A DNA stretch of 64,000 nucleotides, from contig NZ_CP053748.1 in assembly GCF_024400215.1 (NCBI RefSeq), positions 1,240,001 through 1,304,000 of the forward strand, written 5' to 3'. The translations under genes were made by a program, and so were the position numbers. This document shows positions 18,636-28,646 of the stretch, piece by piece. The stretch is from Massilia sp. erpn. GTDB taxonomy: Bacteria; Pseudomonadota; Gammaproteobacteria; Burkholderiales; Burkholderiaceae_D. Under the pieces are notes generated by a model. It searched no databases. It was given only the letters and a program-made list of their open reading frames with translations, and was not told the DNA's origin. Each line of letters begins with the position of its first letter. Position 1 is the stretch's first letter.

Positions 18636-20090
18636 CTACATGCGCAGCGGCAGGGGCAGGCGCAGCACGGCGCGGCAACCGCCCTGGGCCGCATTGCCGA
18701 CGTCGACGCTGCCGCCGTGCAGCGAAGCCACCTCGCGCACGAAAGGCAGACCCAGGCCCGTGCTCTTGGCGCCGTCCGGCCGCGGCAGCGAATAGAAGCG
18801 CTCGAACAGGCGTTCGGCGGCATAGGCCGGGATGCCGGGGCCGCCATCGGTGACGGCGATCTCGGCCTGGTCGCCCTGGCGCCGCGCCGCCAGCGTGATG
18901 CGGCTGCCGGCCGGTGCAAAGCCGATGGCATTGTCGAGCAGATTGCCGAGCGCCTGGCGCAGCAGCAGCGCATCGCCCTGCACGCGCAGCGCGGCATCGG
19001 GCGCACCGTCCGCCTCCGCCGGCTGGATTTGCAGGCCCAGACCGCGCGCCGCCAGGCTGGCGCTGCAATCGCTGGCGGCCTGGCGCAGCAGCTGCGCCAG
19101 ATCGACCGTTTCCGGCGCTTCCAGGCGCTGCTGCTTCTCCAGGCGCACCAGGGCCAGCAGGCGGTCGATCAGCTGCCGCTGGCGCGCATTCTGGCTCTGG
19201 ATATTGGCGAGAAAGTGGCGGCGCTCCTGCTCCGGCATGTCTTCCTGCATCAGTTCGGCCGCCGCCTGGATCGCGGCGATCGGGCTTTTCAGTTCATGGG
19301 CCAGGGTGTGCATCAGGGTTTCCACATACTCCTTGCCCTCCAGCTTGACGCGCATGGCTTCCAGGGCGGCGCCCAGGGTGCCGATCTCGGTCTTGCCCAG
19401 GGCCGGCAGCACGGCCTTGCGGCCGGCCTGCACGGCGGCCACATAGTCCATCAACCGGTGCAGGGCGCGCGCCAGCCAGAAGGTGACGGCAATGCCGATC
19501 AGCAGCGAGACGCCCAGCAGCAGCGCGCCCTGGCTCAGGGTGCGGCGCTGGCTGCGCTCGATAAAGGCCTGCACGCTGGCGATCGGCTTGGCCACTGTCA
19601 GCACGCCGATGATGCGGCCCTCGGCGCGCACCGGGGCCGCCACATACATCACGGTGCTGGCGTCGTCCTCGGCGTATTCGCGCGTGCTGCGCGCGCCGTA
19701 GCGGCCGCGCAGGGTCAGGTAGACGTCGTTCCAGCGCGAGTAATCCTGGCCCACGTCGCGGCCGCTGCTGTCGAAGCGCACGATGCCGGCGGCGTCGGTG
19801 AGATAGATACGGTAATGCAGCCGGTCCTTGGGCACGCCGCTGATCTTCATGTCCAGCCCCTTGGCGAGGCTGCCGCGCAAGCTCTCCAGCAAGGGCGAAT
19901 CCTGCAGCCGCCCGGCCTGCATATCGGCGGCGACAGCGGCGGCCAGCACCTGGGCCGTATCGACCAGGGTGTCTTCCAGCGCGCCGCGCACGCCCGGCTT
20001 GACCTGCTGCACGAAGACGTTCAGCAGGAACCAGGCGGCCAGGCCGACGATCAGGAAATAGCCGAGCAGGATGCGCAGGCCGATCTTCAT
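18636..20090 (-). CDS. creC: Two-component sensor histidine kinase CreC
   Basis: CreC is the membrane sensor kinase of the CreBC system, which phosphorylates CreB. The 484-residue protein has an N-terminal membrane helix (about 8-26), a periplasmic sensor region, a second helix (about 186-206), HAMP-like linker, a HisKA domain with phospho-accepting His265 in LAHELKSP, and a HATPase domain with the N box NLLDNAIGFAP and G boxes near DGGPGIP and STGLGLP. It overlaps creB by four bases (ATGA). Confidence 0.93.
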   Translation of the reverse strand: MKIGLRILLGYFLIVGLAAWFLLNVFVQQVKPGVRGALEDTLVDTAQVLAAAVAADMQAGRLQDSPLLESLRGSLAKGLDMKISGVPKDRLHYRIYLTDAAGIVRFDSSGRDVGQDYSRWNDVYLTLRGRYGARSTREYAEDDASTVMYVAAPVRAEGRIIGVLTVAKPIASVQAFIERSQRRTLSQGALLLGVSLLIGIAVTFWLARALHRLMDYVAAVQAGRKAVLPALGKTEIGTLGAALEAMRVKLEGKEYVETLMHTLAHELKSPIAAIQAAAELMQEDMPEQERRHFLANIQSQNARQRQLIDRLLALVRLEKQQRLEAPETVDLAQLLRQAASDCSASLAARGLGLQIQPAEADGAPDAALRVQGDALLLRQALGNLLDNAIGFAPAGSRITLAARRQGDQAEIAVTDGGPGIPAYAAERLFERFYSLPRPDGAKSTGLGLPFVREVASLHGGSVDVGNAAQGGCRAVLRLPLPLRM

Positions 20091-20845
20091 GCGCGCGCCA
20101 GGCTGTAACCCATGCCGCGATGGGTCTGGATCGGGTCGGCCTCGGGTGCGATCTCGCGCAGTTTGGCGCGCAGCGATTTCACATGGGCGTCCACGGTGCG
20201 CTCCAGGGTATCGGGCGCATCGGTCCAGACGCGGTCCATCAGCTGGGCGCGCGAGAGCACATGACCGGGGTGTTCAAGCAGGGTTTTCAGCAGCAGGTAT
20301 TCGTAGCGGGTCAGGTCGAGGGCCTGGCCGCCGAACAGGATGCGCGCTTCGGCGGCGCGCAGCTCAAAGGCGCAGGAAGCGGCAGGCGCCGGCGGCGCAG
20401 ACGTCTGCTGGATGGCAGGTGCCATGGCCAGGGCCGCGGGCGGCGGCGCGGCGCGCAATTCCGGCGGCCCCAGGCGGCGCAGCACCACGCGCACGCGCGC
20501 CACCAGCTCGCGCGGCGAGAAAGGCTTGGCGACATAATCGTCGGCGCCGATTTCCAGGCCCACCACGCGGTCGATCTCCTCGCTGCGCGCGGTCAGGAAG
20601 ATCACCGGCACATCGGAGAACTGGCGCAGGCGGCGGCAGACATCGAAGCCGCTGATGTCGGGCAGGCCCACATCAAGCAGCACCAGCAGCGGCGCGCCTT
20701 CACTGCCCTGCTCCGCATGCAGCAGGGCCAGGGCCTGCTCGCCCAGGGTCACATGGCGCGGCGCAAAGCCGTCGCGCCGCAAGGCGTAGGCGATGCCGTC
20801 GGCGATGGCCGCCTCGTCTTCCACAATCAGGATGGTTTTGCTCAT
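20087..20845 (-). CDS. creB: Response regulator CreB
   Basis: An OmpR-family DNA-binding regulator. The 252-residue protein starts MSKTILIVEDEAAIADGIAY; this ATG is preferred to an in-frame upstream one because the receiver domain begins there. Asp58 (LLDVGLPDISG) is the phospho-acceptor and the conserved lysine is in VAKPFSPREL. A winged helix fills the C-terminal third (LTRYEYLLLKTLLEHPG, VWTDAPDTLERTVDAHVKSL). Between the two domains is an unusually long Pro/Ala-rich linker of roughly 40 residues. It leads creB-creC-creD. Confidence 0.93.
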   Translation of the reverse strand: MSKTILIVEDEAAIADGIAYALRRDGFAPRHVTLGEQALALLHAEQGSEGAPLLVLLDVGLPDISGFDVCRRLRQFSDVPVIFLTARSEEIDRVVGLEIGADDYVAKPFSPRELVARVRVVLRRLGPPELRAAPPPAALAMAPAIQQTSAPPAPAASCAFELRAAEARILFGGQALDLTRYEYLLLKTLLEHPGHVLSRAQLMDRVWTDAPDTLERTVDAHVKSLRAKLREIAPEADPIQTHRGMGYSLARA

Positions 20846-20894
20846 CGCGCCAGTATAGCGAAGCGGGCGGCATCGAGGCGAAGGAAGCCGGCGC

Positions 20895-20924
20895 AAAAAA
20901 AATCCGGCACCGCGGTGCCGGATT
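20895..20924 (-). terminator. Rho-independent terminator of the TonB receptor gene
   Basis: The minus strand carries a perfect inverted repeat AATCCGGCACC/GGTGCCGGATT with a two-base loop, followed by a run of eight T (overlapping the stem end). It lies between the receptor stop (20951) and the creB start (20845), separating the receptor transcript from creBCD. Confidence 0.88.
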
Positions 20925-20950
20925 CGTGCTGGCCCGGTAGGGCAGCAGGT

Positions 20951-23845
20951 TTAGAAGGTGTAGTTCGCGCTCACATTGAAGTAGCGGCCATAGTTGTTGT
21001 GCAGGCCCTCGTCATAGCCAGCCGCCGGCTGGAAGGTGCTGCTGATGCCGGAGTACGGCACATACGGCGCCTTCTTGTCGAACAGGTTCTGGATATTGAA
21101 GTTGAGCGACAGGTTCTTGAAGCCCGTGTAGGTGTAACCCAGGGCCACCGTTGTCCAGCTCTTGACCGCGCACTTCGGATAGAACTCCTCGTAGCGCGGC
21201 ACGGTGGCGTCGCGGTCCGGATCGGCATCGGTTGGCTTCGGCGTACCGTAGCCGCAGAACGGTTCCTCATAGGTCCGTGCGCCGTAGTAGACACGCTTCA
21301 GCGAGACCGGGCCGATATAGTTGATCGCCAGGTTCACATTATGGTCGCCCAGCGACCAGTTGGTCGACAGCGTCGTCTTCCAGCGCGGCACGCGGGTATT
21401 CTGGCTCAGCGCCCAGTCATTCAGGCCCGGGTCGGTACCGGCCGAATTGTGTTCAATGTCCCCCGGCTTCATCGCCACCTTGTAGGTATGCGTGTAAGTC
21501 GTGTTCAATTTGCTGTCCAGCGAACCCCAGCTTCCCATCTTCAGCCGGTGGCGCAGTTCCAGATCGAGGCCGCTGATCTCGGTCGCGCCCTGGTTGGTCC
21601 ATGGCGTTTTCACCATCAGCAGCGGCCCCGTATTCGGGATCGGGTTGCCATTCTCATCCTTGACCCAGTTCGCCGGATTCGTATTGCGCTGCACCTTGCT
21701 TGGATCGCGGTCCTCGTTTTTGAGGGCGTCGTTGGGCGTGCCCAGCGCCACTTCGCCTTCCTTGCGGATGCGGAACCAGTCCAAGGTCACTTCCACGTCG
21801 CGGCCAACGGCCCAGACCACGCCCAGGTTATAGCTGCGCGATTTTTCCGGCACCAGGTCCGGGTTACGGTCGCCCACCCCGGCAATGGTCTTGCCGCAAT
21901 CGGCTTCGGTAGCGCCGGGCTTCGGCGTCGTGTTATCGGGTTCGCAGCGTTTCGGATCGAAAATGTCGCGCAGGAAGTATTGCGCGCCGCCCGACGCGGT
22001 CTGGACCAGCGCCGGCGCACGGAAGCCCTTGGCGTAGCTGCCGCGGAAGGCCAGGCCGTCGAACACGGTCCATTTGCCGCCGACCTTCGGCACGAAGTTG
22101 GTCTTGATGCCGGGGTATTTGTCGAAGCGGCCGGCAAAATCCAATTCCAGGTTCTTCAGCAACGGCGCGCGCAACTCGGCAAAGGCCGATTTCACGTCGC
22201 GCTCGCTTTGGATGACCGTATTCACCAGGCCCAGGATATCGCCGCGCGCCAGCACATCGTCCGGACGCAGACTGATTTTCTCGCGGCGCAGCTCGACGCC
22301 CAAGGCCAGGCCCATGGCGCCGCCAGGCAGCGCGCCGAACTCGGTGCTGGCGCGCGCATCCAGCTGCAGGATGGAGGCGCTGTTGTTGGTCACCACATCG
22401 TGGCCCAGGGTCGGGTCGGCGCTCAGCTGGGCCAGCGAGGTGCCCGCGTTCAGCTTGCGCAGGGTGGGCAGGTACAGATAGCCATAGCCGGTATCCTTCT
22501 TCTTCGACTGGTTCCACAGCAGGCCGGTCTCCCAGCTCCAGTTCGACCAGTTGCCTTCCAGGCCAGTCAGCAGACGGATATTATCGTTGACAATCTGGCT
22601 GCCGCCGCGCAGGTTTTCAAAGCGATAGGCCACCGACGAACGGGCGTTGGGGAAGGGATTGTCGGGATGGCCGATTTCCAGGATGGCCTGGAAGGGATTG
22701 CCGACGGAGCTCGACGTGAAATTGGTGACGGGGTTGGTACCGATCGTGGTCGGGGCGCCCGTGTAGTTGCGTTCGGAGCGGGCATAGGCCACCTCGGCAA
22801 AGGCGCGCGTGTTTTCGCTCAATTTCAGCACGCCGCGGCTCATCAGGCTGGCATCCTTGCCCTCGCTTTGCGCCTCCAGATATTGCGGCGTGTCGTAATT
22901 GCAGAAAGTCCGGCCGATATACACGCTGGCGGCGGAAAAGCCCATAGCCTGGCTGCCGACCAGTTGCTGCGACGGGTCGCAGTCGGTGCGGATCACCAGG
23001 CGCTGGGCGGCATTGCCGCGCGACACCGCAAAGTTTTCCGAGCCCGGGGAGCTTTCACGGAAGAAGATCGGGTGCGACGACACATTGCTGCCGTAAGGCG
23101 TGGCAAAGCGCTTGTCCAGGATCTTGTGCTGCTCGACCTCGATATCGGTGGCGTCGGCGCGCTTGACGCGCTGGCGCTTGCTCACATCGACCGTAAAGAA
23201 GACATTGTAGCCATTGCTATCCACGTCGCCGATGCCATAGAAGGCATTGGCGCCGCTTTTCTTGAAGTTGCCGTCGTCGTTGGCGCTGTGGCGGGCCGCT
23301 AGCTGGACGCCCTGGTAATTGTTCTTTGTGATGAAGTTGATTACGCCGCCGACGGCGTCAGAACCGTACACGGCCGAAGCACCATCCTTCAGGATTTCCA
23401 CGCGATCCAGGGCCGACAGCGGGATGCTGTTCACGTCGTACAGCGTGGAATTGCCATTATTCGGATCAGCATAGGCCGCTGGCGTCATGCGGCGGCCGTT
23501 CAGCAGGATCAGGGTCGAGGCCGAGCTCAGGCCGCGCAGCGAGACGGTGCTGACGCCGCTGGCAAAAGCGCCGCCATTCGTGTCGAAATTACCGTCGCCA
23601 CTGATGGAGGGCAGTTTGCGCAGCAGGTCGGCAACGCTGCTGACACCGGCATCCTTGATGTCCTTGCTCGTCACCACCTGCACCGGCAACGGACCTTCCT
23701 TGTCGGTACGTTTCAGGTTGGAGCCGGTCACGTACACGGTCTGCGTATCATGGGCGGCAGCCTGTTGGGCCATGGCAGCCGGCGCATACGCCAAGGCCAT
23801 GGCCACCGCAATCACACTTCGTTTCAGCACTGGATTCTGTTTCAA
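20951..23845 (-). CDS. TonB-dependent outer membrane receptor
   Basis: A 964-residue outer membrane active transporter. The start codon is TTG (23843-23845), five bases after GGAG; an ATG just upstream is out of frame. A signal peptide (ending about AMAQQ, 27) is followed by a plug domain with SVADLLRKLPSI, VSLRGLSSASTLILLNGRRM-type motifs and DGASAVYGSDAVGGVINFITK (about 150-170), then a beta-barrel ending in the aromatic NVSANYTF. Large receptors of this kind take up oligosaccharides, peptides or chelates; no neighbour indicates the substrate. It is monocistronic, with its own terminator. Confidence 0.92.
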   Translation of the reverse strand: MKQNPVLKRSVIAVAMALAYAPAAMAQQAAAHDTQTVYVTGSNLKRTDKEGPLPVQVVTSKDIKDAGVSSVADLLRKLPSISGDGNFDTNGGAFASGVSTVSLRGLSSASTLILLNGRRMTPAAYADPNNGNSTLYDVNSIPLSALDRVEILKDGASAVYGSDAVGGVINFITKNNYQGVQLAARHSANDDGNFKKSGANAFYGIGDVDSNGYNVFFTVDVSKRQRVKRADATDIEVEQHKILDKRFATPYGSNVSSHPIFFRESSPGSENFAVSRGNAAQRLVIRTDCDPSQQLVGSQAMGFSAASVYIGRTFCNYDTPQYLEAQSEGKDASLMSRGVLKLSENTRAFAEVAYARSERNYTGAPTTIGTNPVTNFTSSSVGNPFQAILEIGHPDNPFPNARSSVAYRFENLRGGSQIVNDNIRLLTGLEGNWSNWSWETGLLWNQSKKKDTGYGYLYLPTLRKLNAGTSLAQLSADPTLGHDVVTNNSASILQLDARASTEFGALPGGAMGLALGVELRREKISLRPDDVLARGDILGLVNTVIQSERDVKSAFAELRAPLLKNLELDFAGRFDKYPGIKTNFVPKVGGKWTVFDGLAFRGSYAKGFRAPALVQTASGGAQYFLRDIFDPKRCEPDNTTPKPGATEADCGKTIAGVGDRNPDLVPEKSRSYNLGVVWAVGRDVEVTLDWFRIRKEGEVALGTPNDALKNEDRDPSKVQRNTNPANWVKDENGNPIPNTGPLLMVKTPWTNQGATEISGLDLELRHRLKMGSWGSLDSKLNTTYTHTYKVAMKPGDIEHNSAGTDPGLNDWALSQNTRVPRWKTTLSTNWSLGDHNVNLAINYIGPVSLKRVYYGARTYEEPFCGYGTPKPTDADPDRDATVPRYEEFYPKCAVKSWTTVALGYTYTGFKNLSLNFNIQNLFDKKAPYVPYSGISSTFQPAAGYDEGLHNNYGRYFNVSANYTF

Positions 23846-24076
23846 GATAACTCCATGAAAAACTTTATTTTTATGTCTGTAATCAAAGTTATTCTCTGTT
23901 GAATAACCCCCCTACTCCTGAATGAGCATTCTAAATCTCTCATGGATCATTATTGACAGGCAATTAATTTGATGTTTTTCGCAACTTAGAAAATGCAAGT
24001 TGTTGCATTTTTATGAAATTGCCTTGGTTTTCCGGGATTTGGGAGGAGATAGGCCGGTTTGGCCAGGGTGGCGGGC
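23846..24076. other. AT-rich gap upstream of the TonB receptor
   Basis: This gap is markedly AT-rich compared with its surroundings and must hold the receptor promoter on the minus strand. No box pair was convincing (the best, TTCAAC-16-TACAGA, is weak). An inverted pair AATGCAA/TTGCATT at about 23992-24008 could be an operator. No small gene was seen. Confidence 0.5.
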
Positions 24077-24107
24077 AAAAAAAACGGCCCGCGCAAGGCG
24101 GGCCGTT
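24077..24107 (-). terminator. Rho-independent terminator directly after rpsJ
   Basis: On the minus strand the stem AACGGCCCGC/GCGGGCCGTT is followed by eight T (24077-24084). It lies 39 bases past the rpsJ stop. In an intact S10 operon transcription would run on into rplC; here it ends, confirming that the str-rpsJ transcript is separated from rplC and the rest. Confidence 0.9.
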
Positions 24108-24145
24108 CTCGGGGCGGACGGCGTGGCCGTCCAGCCGGAATGCGA

Positions 24146-24463
24146 TTACTGCAGTTTGATTTCGACGTCTACGCCGGCTGGCAGGTCCAGCTTCATCAGG
24201 GCGTCAACGGTCTTGTCGGTTGGATCCACGATGTCCATCAGGCGCTGGTGGGTGCGGATTTCGAACTGGTCGCGCGAAGTCTTGTTCACGTGCGGGGAAC
24301 GCAGCACGTCGTAACGCTGGATGCGGGTTGGCAGAGGCACTGGGCCTTTAACCACGGCGCCGGTGCGCTTGGCGGTGTCAACGATTTCCAGGGCGGACTG
24401 GTCGATCAGCTTGTAGTCGAAAGCCTTCAGGCGGATGCGGATTTTTTGATTTGGGGTGGACAT
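24146..24463 (-). CDS. rpsJ: 30S ribosomal protein S10 (NusE)
   Basis: S10 is a 30S head protein and, with NusB, a transcription antitermination factor. The 105-residue protein contains [20 protein letters not shown] (about 7-26), [19 protein letters not shown] and the [13 protein letters not shown] terminus. It lies 117 bases after tuf, with a long hairpin in the gap (24526-24559). It is normally the first gene of the S10 operon, but here it is the last gene of the str transcript, followed by a terminator. Confidence 0.98.
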   Translation of the reverse strand: MSTPNQKIRIRLKAFDYKLIDQSALEIVDTAKRTGAVVKGPVPLPTRIQRYDVLRSPHVNKTSRDQFEIRTHQRLMDIVDPTDKTVDALMKLDLPAGVDVEIKLQ

Positions 24464-24580
24464 GCTAATTCCTTAAAGAACGAACCGGAAACTTTGAAGT
24501 TCCGGCAATGTATGTAAGAACTGCCAGCGGGCCGACATGATAGCACAGGCCGGCCCGCTTTTATCGCGCTAAGAAACTAA

Positions 24581-25771
24581 TTAGCCGATGATCTTGGCAA
24601 CCACGCCGGCGCCAACGGTACGGCCGCCTTCGCGGATAGCGAAGCGCAGACCTTCTTCCATAGCGATCGGGTTGATCAGCTTGACGGTGATCGACACGTT
24701 GTCGCCTGGCATAACCATTTCTTTATCGGCTGGCAGCTCGATCGAACCGGTTACGTCGGTGGTACGGAAGTAGAACTGTGGACGGTAGTTGTTGAAGAAC
24801 GGGGTGTGACGGCCACCTTCGTCTTTCGACAGCACATAGATCTCGCCGGTGAAGTGGTTGTGCGGCTTGATCGAGCCTGGTTTTGCCAGAACTTGACCAC
24901 GTTGCACGTCTTCACGCTTGGTGCCGCGCAGCAGCAGACCAACGTTGTCGCCCGCCTGACCTTGATCCAGCAGCTTGCGGAACATTTCCACGCCGGTGCA
25001 GGTGGTTTTCACGGTGTCGGTGATACCAACGATTTCGATCTCTTCGCCGACCTTGATGATGCCGCGCTCAACACGACCGGTCACCACGGTACCGCGGCCG
25101 GAGATCGAGAACACGTCTTCCACTGGCATCAGGAAGGCGCCGTCCACAGCGCGCTCTGGCGTTGGGATGTAGGAGTCCAGGGCATCAGCCAGTTGCATGA
25201 TGGCCTGTTCGCCCAGCGGGCCGGTGTCGCCGTCCAGCGCCATACGGGCCGAACCTTTAACGATCGGCAGGTCGTCGCCTGGGAATTCGTATTTGGAGAG
25301 CAGCTCGCGCACTTCCATTTCCACCAGTTCCAGCAGCTCGGCGTCATCCACCAGGTCGCATTTGTTCAGGAACACGATGATGTAAGGCACGCCAACCTGA
25401 CGGGCCAGCAGGATGTGTTCGCGGGTCTGTGGCATTGGGCCGTCAGCAGCGGAGCACACCAGGATCGCGCCGTCCATCTGCGCTGCACCGGTAATCATGT
25501 TTTTGATGTAGTCGGCGTGGCCTGGGCAGTCAACGTGGGCGTAGTGACGGCCGGAGGTTTCGTACTCGACGTGCGCGGTGTTGATGGTGATGCCGCGTGC
25601 TTTTTCTTCTGGAGCAGCGTCGATCTGGTCGTAGGCTTTAGCTTCGCCGCCGAATTTCTTCGACAGAACGGTTGCGATAGCCGCGGTCAGGGTGGTTTTG
25701 CCGTGGTCAACGTGACCGATGGTGCCTACGTTCACGTGCGGTTTAGTCCGCTCGAACTTTTCTTTTGCCAT
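24581..25771 (-). CDS. tuf: Elongation factor Tu
   Basis: EF-Tu delivers aminoacyl-tRNA to the ribosome as a GTPase. The 396-residue protein has GHVDHGKTT (19-27), DCPGHADY (about 81-88) and NKCD (about 136), then the beta-barrel domains 2 and 3. A second tuf copy elsewhere is usual in betaproteobacteria. The 76-base gap after fusA contains a hairpin (25810-25832) just upstream of the GGAAG ribosome site. Confidence 0.98.
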   Translation of the reverse strand: MAKEKFERTKPHVNVGTIGHVDHGKTTLTAAIATVLSKKFGGEAKAYDQIDAAPEEKARGITINTAHVEYETSGRHYAHVDCPGHADYIKNMITGAAQMDGAILVCSAADGPMPQTREHILLARQVGVPYIIVFLNKCDLVDDAELLELVEMEVRELLSKYEFPGDDLPIVKGSARMALDGDTGPLGEQAIMQLADALDSYIPTPERAVDGAFLMPVEDVFSISGRGTVVTGRVERGIIKVGEEIEIVGITDTVKTTCTGVEMFRKLLDQGQAGDNVGLLLRGTKREDVQRGQVLAKPGSIKPHNHFTGEIYVLSKDEGGRHTPFFNNYRPQFYFRTTDVTGSIELPADKEMVMPGDNVSITVKLINPIAMEEGLRFAIREGGRTVGAGVVAKIIG

Positions 25772-25847
25772 TTTAATTCTTCCTTAGAACTATGATTTAA
25801 GGTCTGAGCGGCCAGGAGGATCTCCCCTGGCCGGTCAATAAACAAGA

Positions 25848-27953
25848 TTACTTCGCTTTGGCGGTGACGATCGCGTCGATCACGTGCTTAGGCGCTTCGG
25901 AGTAGTGCTTGAATTCCATCGTGTAGGTTGCACGACCCTGGGTTGCGGAACGCAGCGAGGTCGAGTAACCGAACATTTCCGACAGCGGTACTTCGGCTTT
26001 GATGATCTTGCCGCCGCCGCCTGGGATTTCGTCCATGCCCTGCACCATACCACGGCGGGACGACAGGTCGCCCATCACGGTACCGGCGTAGTCTTCCGGC
26101 GTTTCCACTTCCACAGCCATCATCGGCTCCAGAATCACTGGCTGGGCCTTGCGGCAGCCGTCTTTGAAGGCCATCGAAGCGGCCATGCGGAACGCGTTTT
26201 CGTTCGAGTCCACATCGTGGTACGAACCGAAGAACAGGGTCACTTTCACGTCCACCACTGGGTAGCCGGCCAGAACACCGGTGTTCAGGGTTTCGCGCAC
26301 ACCCTTCTCAACTGCAGGGATGTATTCGCGGGGAACGGTACCGCCCTTGATCGCGTCGACGAACTCGAAGCCTTTGCCCGGTTCTTGCGGTTCGATCTTC
26401 AGCACCACGTGACCGTACTGACCACGGCCGCCCGATTGCTTGACGAACTTGCCTTCGATCTCTTCGCAGGTCTTGCGAATGGTTTCGCGGTAAGCCACCT
26501 GTGGTTTGCCGACGGTCGCTTCCACGCCGAATTCGCGCTTCATACGGTCAACGATAATTTCCAGGTGCAGCTCGCCCATACCACCGATGATGGTCTGGCC
26601 GGATTCTTCGTCGGTCTTGACGCGGAACGATGGGTCTTCCTGAGCCAGACGGTTCAGGGCCAGGCCCATTTTTTCCTGGTCGGACTTGGTTTTCGGCTCA
26701 ACAGCCTGCTGGATCACCGGCTCTGGGAACTCCATGCGTTCCAGGATGATCGGCGATGCTGGATCGCACAGGGTCTCACCGGTGGTCACGTCTTTCAGGC
26801 CCACGGCTGCGGCGATGTCGCCGGCGCGCACTTCTTTGATCTCTTCGCGCTGGTTGGCGTGCATCTGCAGAATACGGCCCAGACGCTCTTTACGGTTTTT
26901 CACCGAGTTCAGCACGGTGTCGCCGGAGTTGATGGCGCCCGAGTACACGCGGAAGAAGGCCAGCTGGCCGACGAACGGGTCGGTCATGATCTTGAAGGCC
27001 AGCGCCGAGAATTTCTCGTCGTCGGCGGCTTTACGCGAAGCTGGCTGCTCGTCGTCGTCGGTGCCGTTGACCGGTGGGATGTCCACTGGGGATGGCAGGA
27101 ACTCGATCACAGCGTCCAGCATCGCTTGCACGCCCTTGTTCTTGAACGCGGTACCGCACATCATCGGCACGATTTCGGAAGCGATGGTACGCTCGCGCAG
27201 TGCTTTCTTGATTTCGGCTTCGGACAGGTCGCCCTCTTCCAGGTACTTGTTCATCAGGTCTTCGGAAGCTTCGGCAGCCGCTTCAACCATCTTCTCGCGC
27301 CACTCGGCGGCGGACTCGGCCAGTTCAGCCGGGATGTCGCGGTAGTCGAATTTCATGCCCTGGGACGCGTCGTCCCAGATGATGGCTTTCATCTTGACCA
27401 GGTCGATCACGCCCTTGAAGTTTTCTTCCGCGCCGATCGGGATCTGGATCAGGATCGGGTTGGCCTTCAGGCGGTTGCGCATCTGCTCGTACACTTTGAA
27501 GAAGTTGGCACCGGTACGGTCCATCTTGTTCACGAAGGCCAGACGTGGCACTTTGTACTTGTTAGCCTGACGCCACACGGTTTCCGACTGAGGCTGCACG
27601 CCGCCCACTGCGCAGTAAACCATGCAAGCACCGTCCAGCACGCGCATCGAGCGTTCAACTTCAATGGTGAAGTCAACGTGGCCCGGGGTGTCGATGATGT
27701 TGATGTGGTGTTCTGGGAAGTTGTTGGCCATGCCTTTCCAGAAGCAGGTGGTCGCCGCGGAGGTAATGGTGATGCCGCGCTCTTGTTCCTGCTCCATCCA
27801 GTCCATGGTGGCTGCGCCGTCGTGCACTTCACCAATCTTGTGGTTCACGCCGGTGTAGAACAGCACGCGCTCGGTAGTGGTCGTCTTACCGGCGTCGATG
27901 TGAGCGGAGATACCGATATTGCGGTAGCGCTCAATGGGGGTCTTGCGGGCCAT
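25848..27953 (-). CDS. fusA: Elongation factor G
   Basis: EF-G catalyses translocation and, with RRF, ribosome recycling. The 701-residue protein has the G1 motif [10 protein letters not shown] (about 17-26), [18 protein letters not shown] and all five domains, ending with the domain V segment. Length and motifs are standard. It lies third in rpsL-rpsG-fusA-tuf-rpsJ. The 107-base gap before it contains two hairpins (27992-28011 and 28036-28054) without a following T-run. Confidence 0.98.
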   Translation of the reverse strand: MARKTPIERYRNIGISAHIDAGKTTTTERVLFYTGVNHKIGEVHDGAATMDWMEQEQERGITITSAATTCFWKGMANNFPEHHINIIDTPGHVDFTIEVERSMRVLDGACMVYCAVGGVQPQSETVWRQANKYKVPRLAFVNKMDRTGANFFKVYEQMRNRLKANPILIQIPIGAEENFKGVIDLVKMKAIIWDDASQGMKFDYRDIPAELAESAAEWREKMVEAAAEASEDLMNKYLEEGDLSEAEIKKALRERTIASEIVPMMCGTAFKNKGVQAMLDAVIEFLPSPVDIPPVNGTDDDEQPASRKAADDEKFSALAFKIMTDPFVGQLAFFRVYSGAINSGDTVLNSVKNRKERLGRILQMHANQREEIKEVRAGDIAAAVGLKDVTTGETLCDPASPIILERMEFPEPVIQQAVEPKTKSDQEKMGLALNRLAQEDPSFRVKTDEESGQTIIGGMGELHLEIIVDRMKREFGVEATVGKPQVAYRETIRKTCEEIEGKFVKQSGGRGQYGHVVLKIEPQEPGKGFEFVDAIKGGTVPREYIPAVEKGVRETLNTGVLAGYPVVDVKVTLFFGSYHDVDSNENAFRMAASMAFKDGCRKAQPVILEPMMAVEVETPEDYAGTVMGDLSSRRGMVQGMDEIPGGGGKIIKAEVPLSEMFGYSTSLRSATQGRATYTMEFKHYSEAPKHVIDAIVTAKAK

Positions 27954-28060
27954 AGTTAATCCTAAATCTTTTAATGGACAAAACCGAGCAGCATTTTTCG
28001 ATCAAAAAATGTGCCCGGCTTGAACAACAGATAAGCGGCCGGCGCTGCCGGCCGAAGTTT

Positions 28061-28531
28061 TTAGAAGCGGAAGTGCGAGAACGCCTTGTTCGCTTCAGCC
28101 ATGCGGTGCACCTCGTCACGACGCTTCATTGCGCCGCCGCGGCCTTCCGCAGCTTCCATCAGCTCACCGCCCAGGCGTTGTGGCATGGATTTTTCGCTGC
28201 GCTTGTTGGCAGCTTCACGCAGCCAGCGCATGGACAGGGCCAGACGGCGTACTGGACGCACTTCCACAGGCACCTGGTAGTTGGCGCCACCGACGCGGCG
28301 GGATTTCACTTCCACCAGCGGCTTGGCGTTGTTGATTGCGGCGGCGAACACTTCCAGCGGGTCCTTGCCCGATTTTTGCTGGATATGGTCGAACGCACCG
28401 TAGATGATGTTTTCTGCGACCGATTTTTTACCGGACAGCATCAGAACGTTCACGAATTTGGCGACTTCGGTGTTGCCGAATTTTGGATCCGGCAGAATCT
28501 CGCGCTTGGGTACTTCACGACGACGTGGCAT
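28061..28531 (-). CDS. rpsG: 30S ribosomal protein S7
   Basis: S7 nucleates the 30S head and sits beside the E-site tRNA; in E. coli it represses the str mRNA at the S12-S7 gap. The 156-residue protein begins [20 protein letters not shown] and has [20 protein letters not shown] near the C-terminal half. The 115-base gap upstream has a multi-stem structure (28552-28628) suited to S7 binding. Confidence 0.98.
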   Translation of the reverse strand: MPRRREVPKREILPDPKFGNTEVAKFVNVLMLSGKKSVAENIIYGAFDHIQQKSGKDPLEVFAAAINNAKPLVEVKSRRVGGANYQVPVEVRPVRRLALSMRWLREAANKRSEKSMPQRLGGELMEAAEGRGGAMKRRDEVHRMAEANKAFSHFRF

Positions 28532-28551
28532 TGTATTTCCTTCCTGTCTTC

Positions 28552-28628
28552 AGTTGAGCGCCTCTGGTTTGGCACTCGCGGAGGCCATCAAAGCCTTCCA
28601 CTTACTCGGTCTCGCGACCGCCTCAACT
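28552..28628 (-). promoter_or_regulatory. Candidate S7 autoregulatory RNA structure between rpsL and rpsG
   Basis: In the 115-base rpsL-rpsG gap, AGTTGAG (28552-28558) pairs with CTCAACT (28622-28628), enclosing a perfect hairpin CGGTC-TCGC-GACCG (28607-28620) and a CCTC/GAGG arm (28561-28584). This gives a branched structure closing just before the rpsG ribosome site. In E. coli S7 binds the equivalent intercistronic region and represses translation. The pairing is seen; regulation is by analogy. Confidence 0.5.
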
Positions 28629-28646
28629 CATTAAAATGCAAGAAAA

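Noticed and set aside
24526..24559. Hairpin in the tuf-rpsJ gap as a terminator
   Set aside because: No T-run follows in the direction of transcription; the short T-run is on the other strand, where no gene precedes it.
25884..27959. Open frame of about 690 codons antisense to fusA, and many similar long antisense frames
   Set aside because: They lie opposite highly conserved genes, have His/Gln-rich low-information translations, and result from the GC-rich codon pattern.
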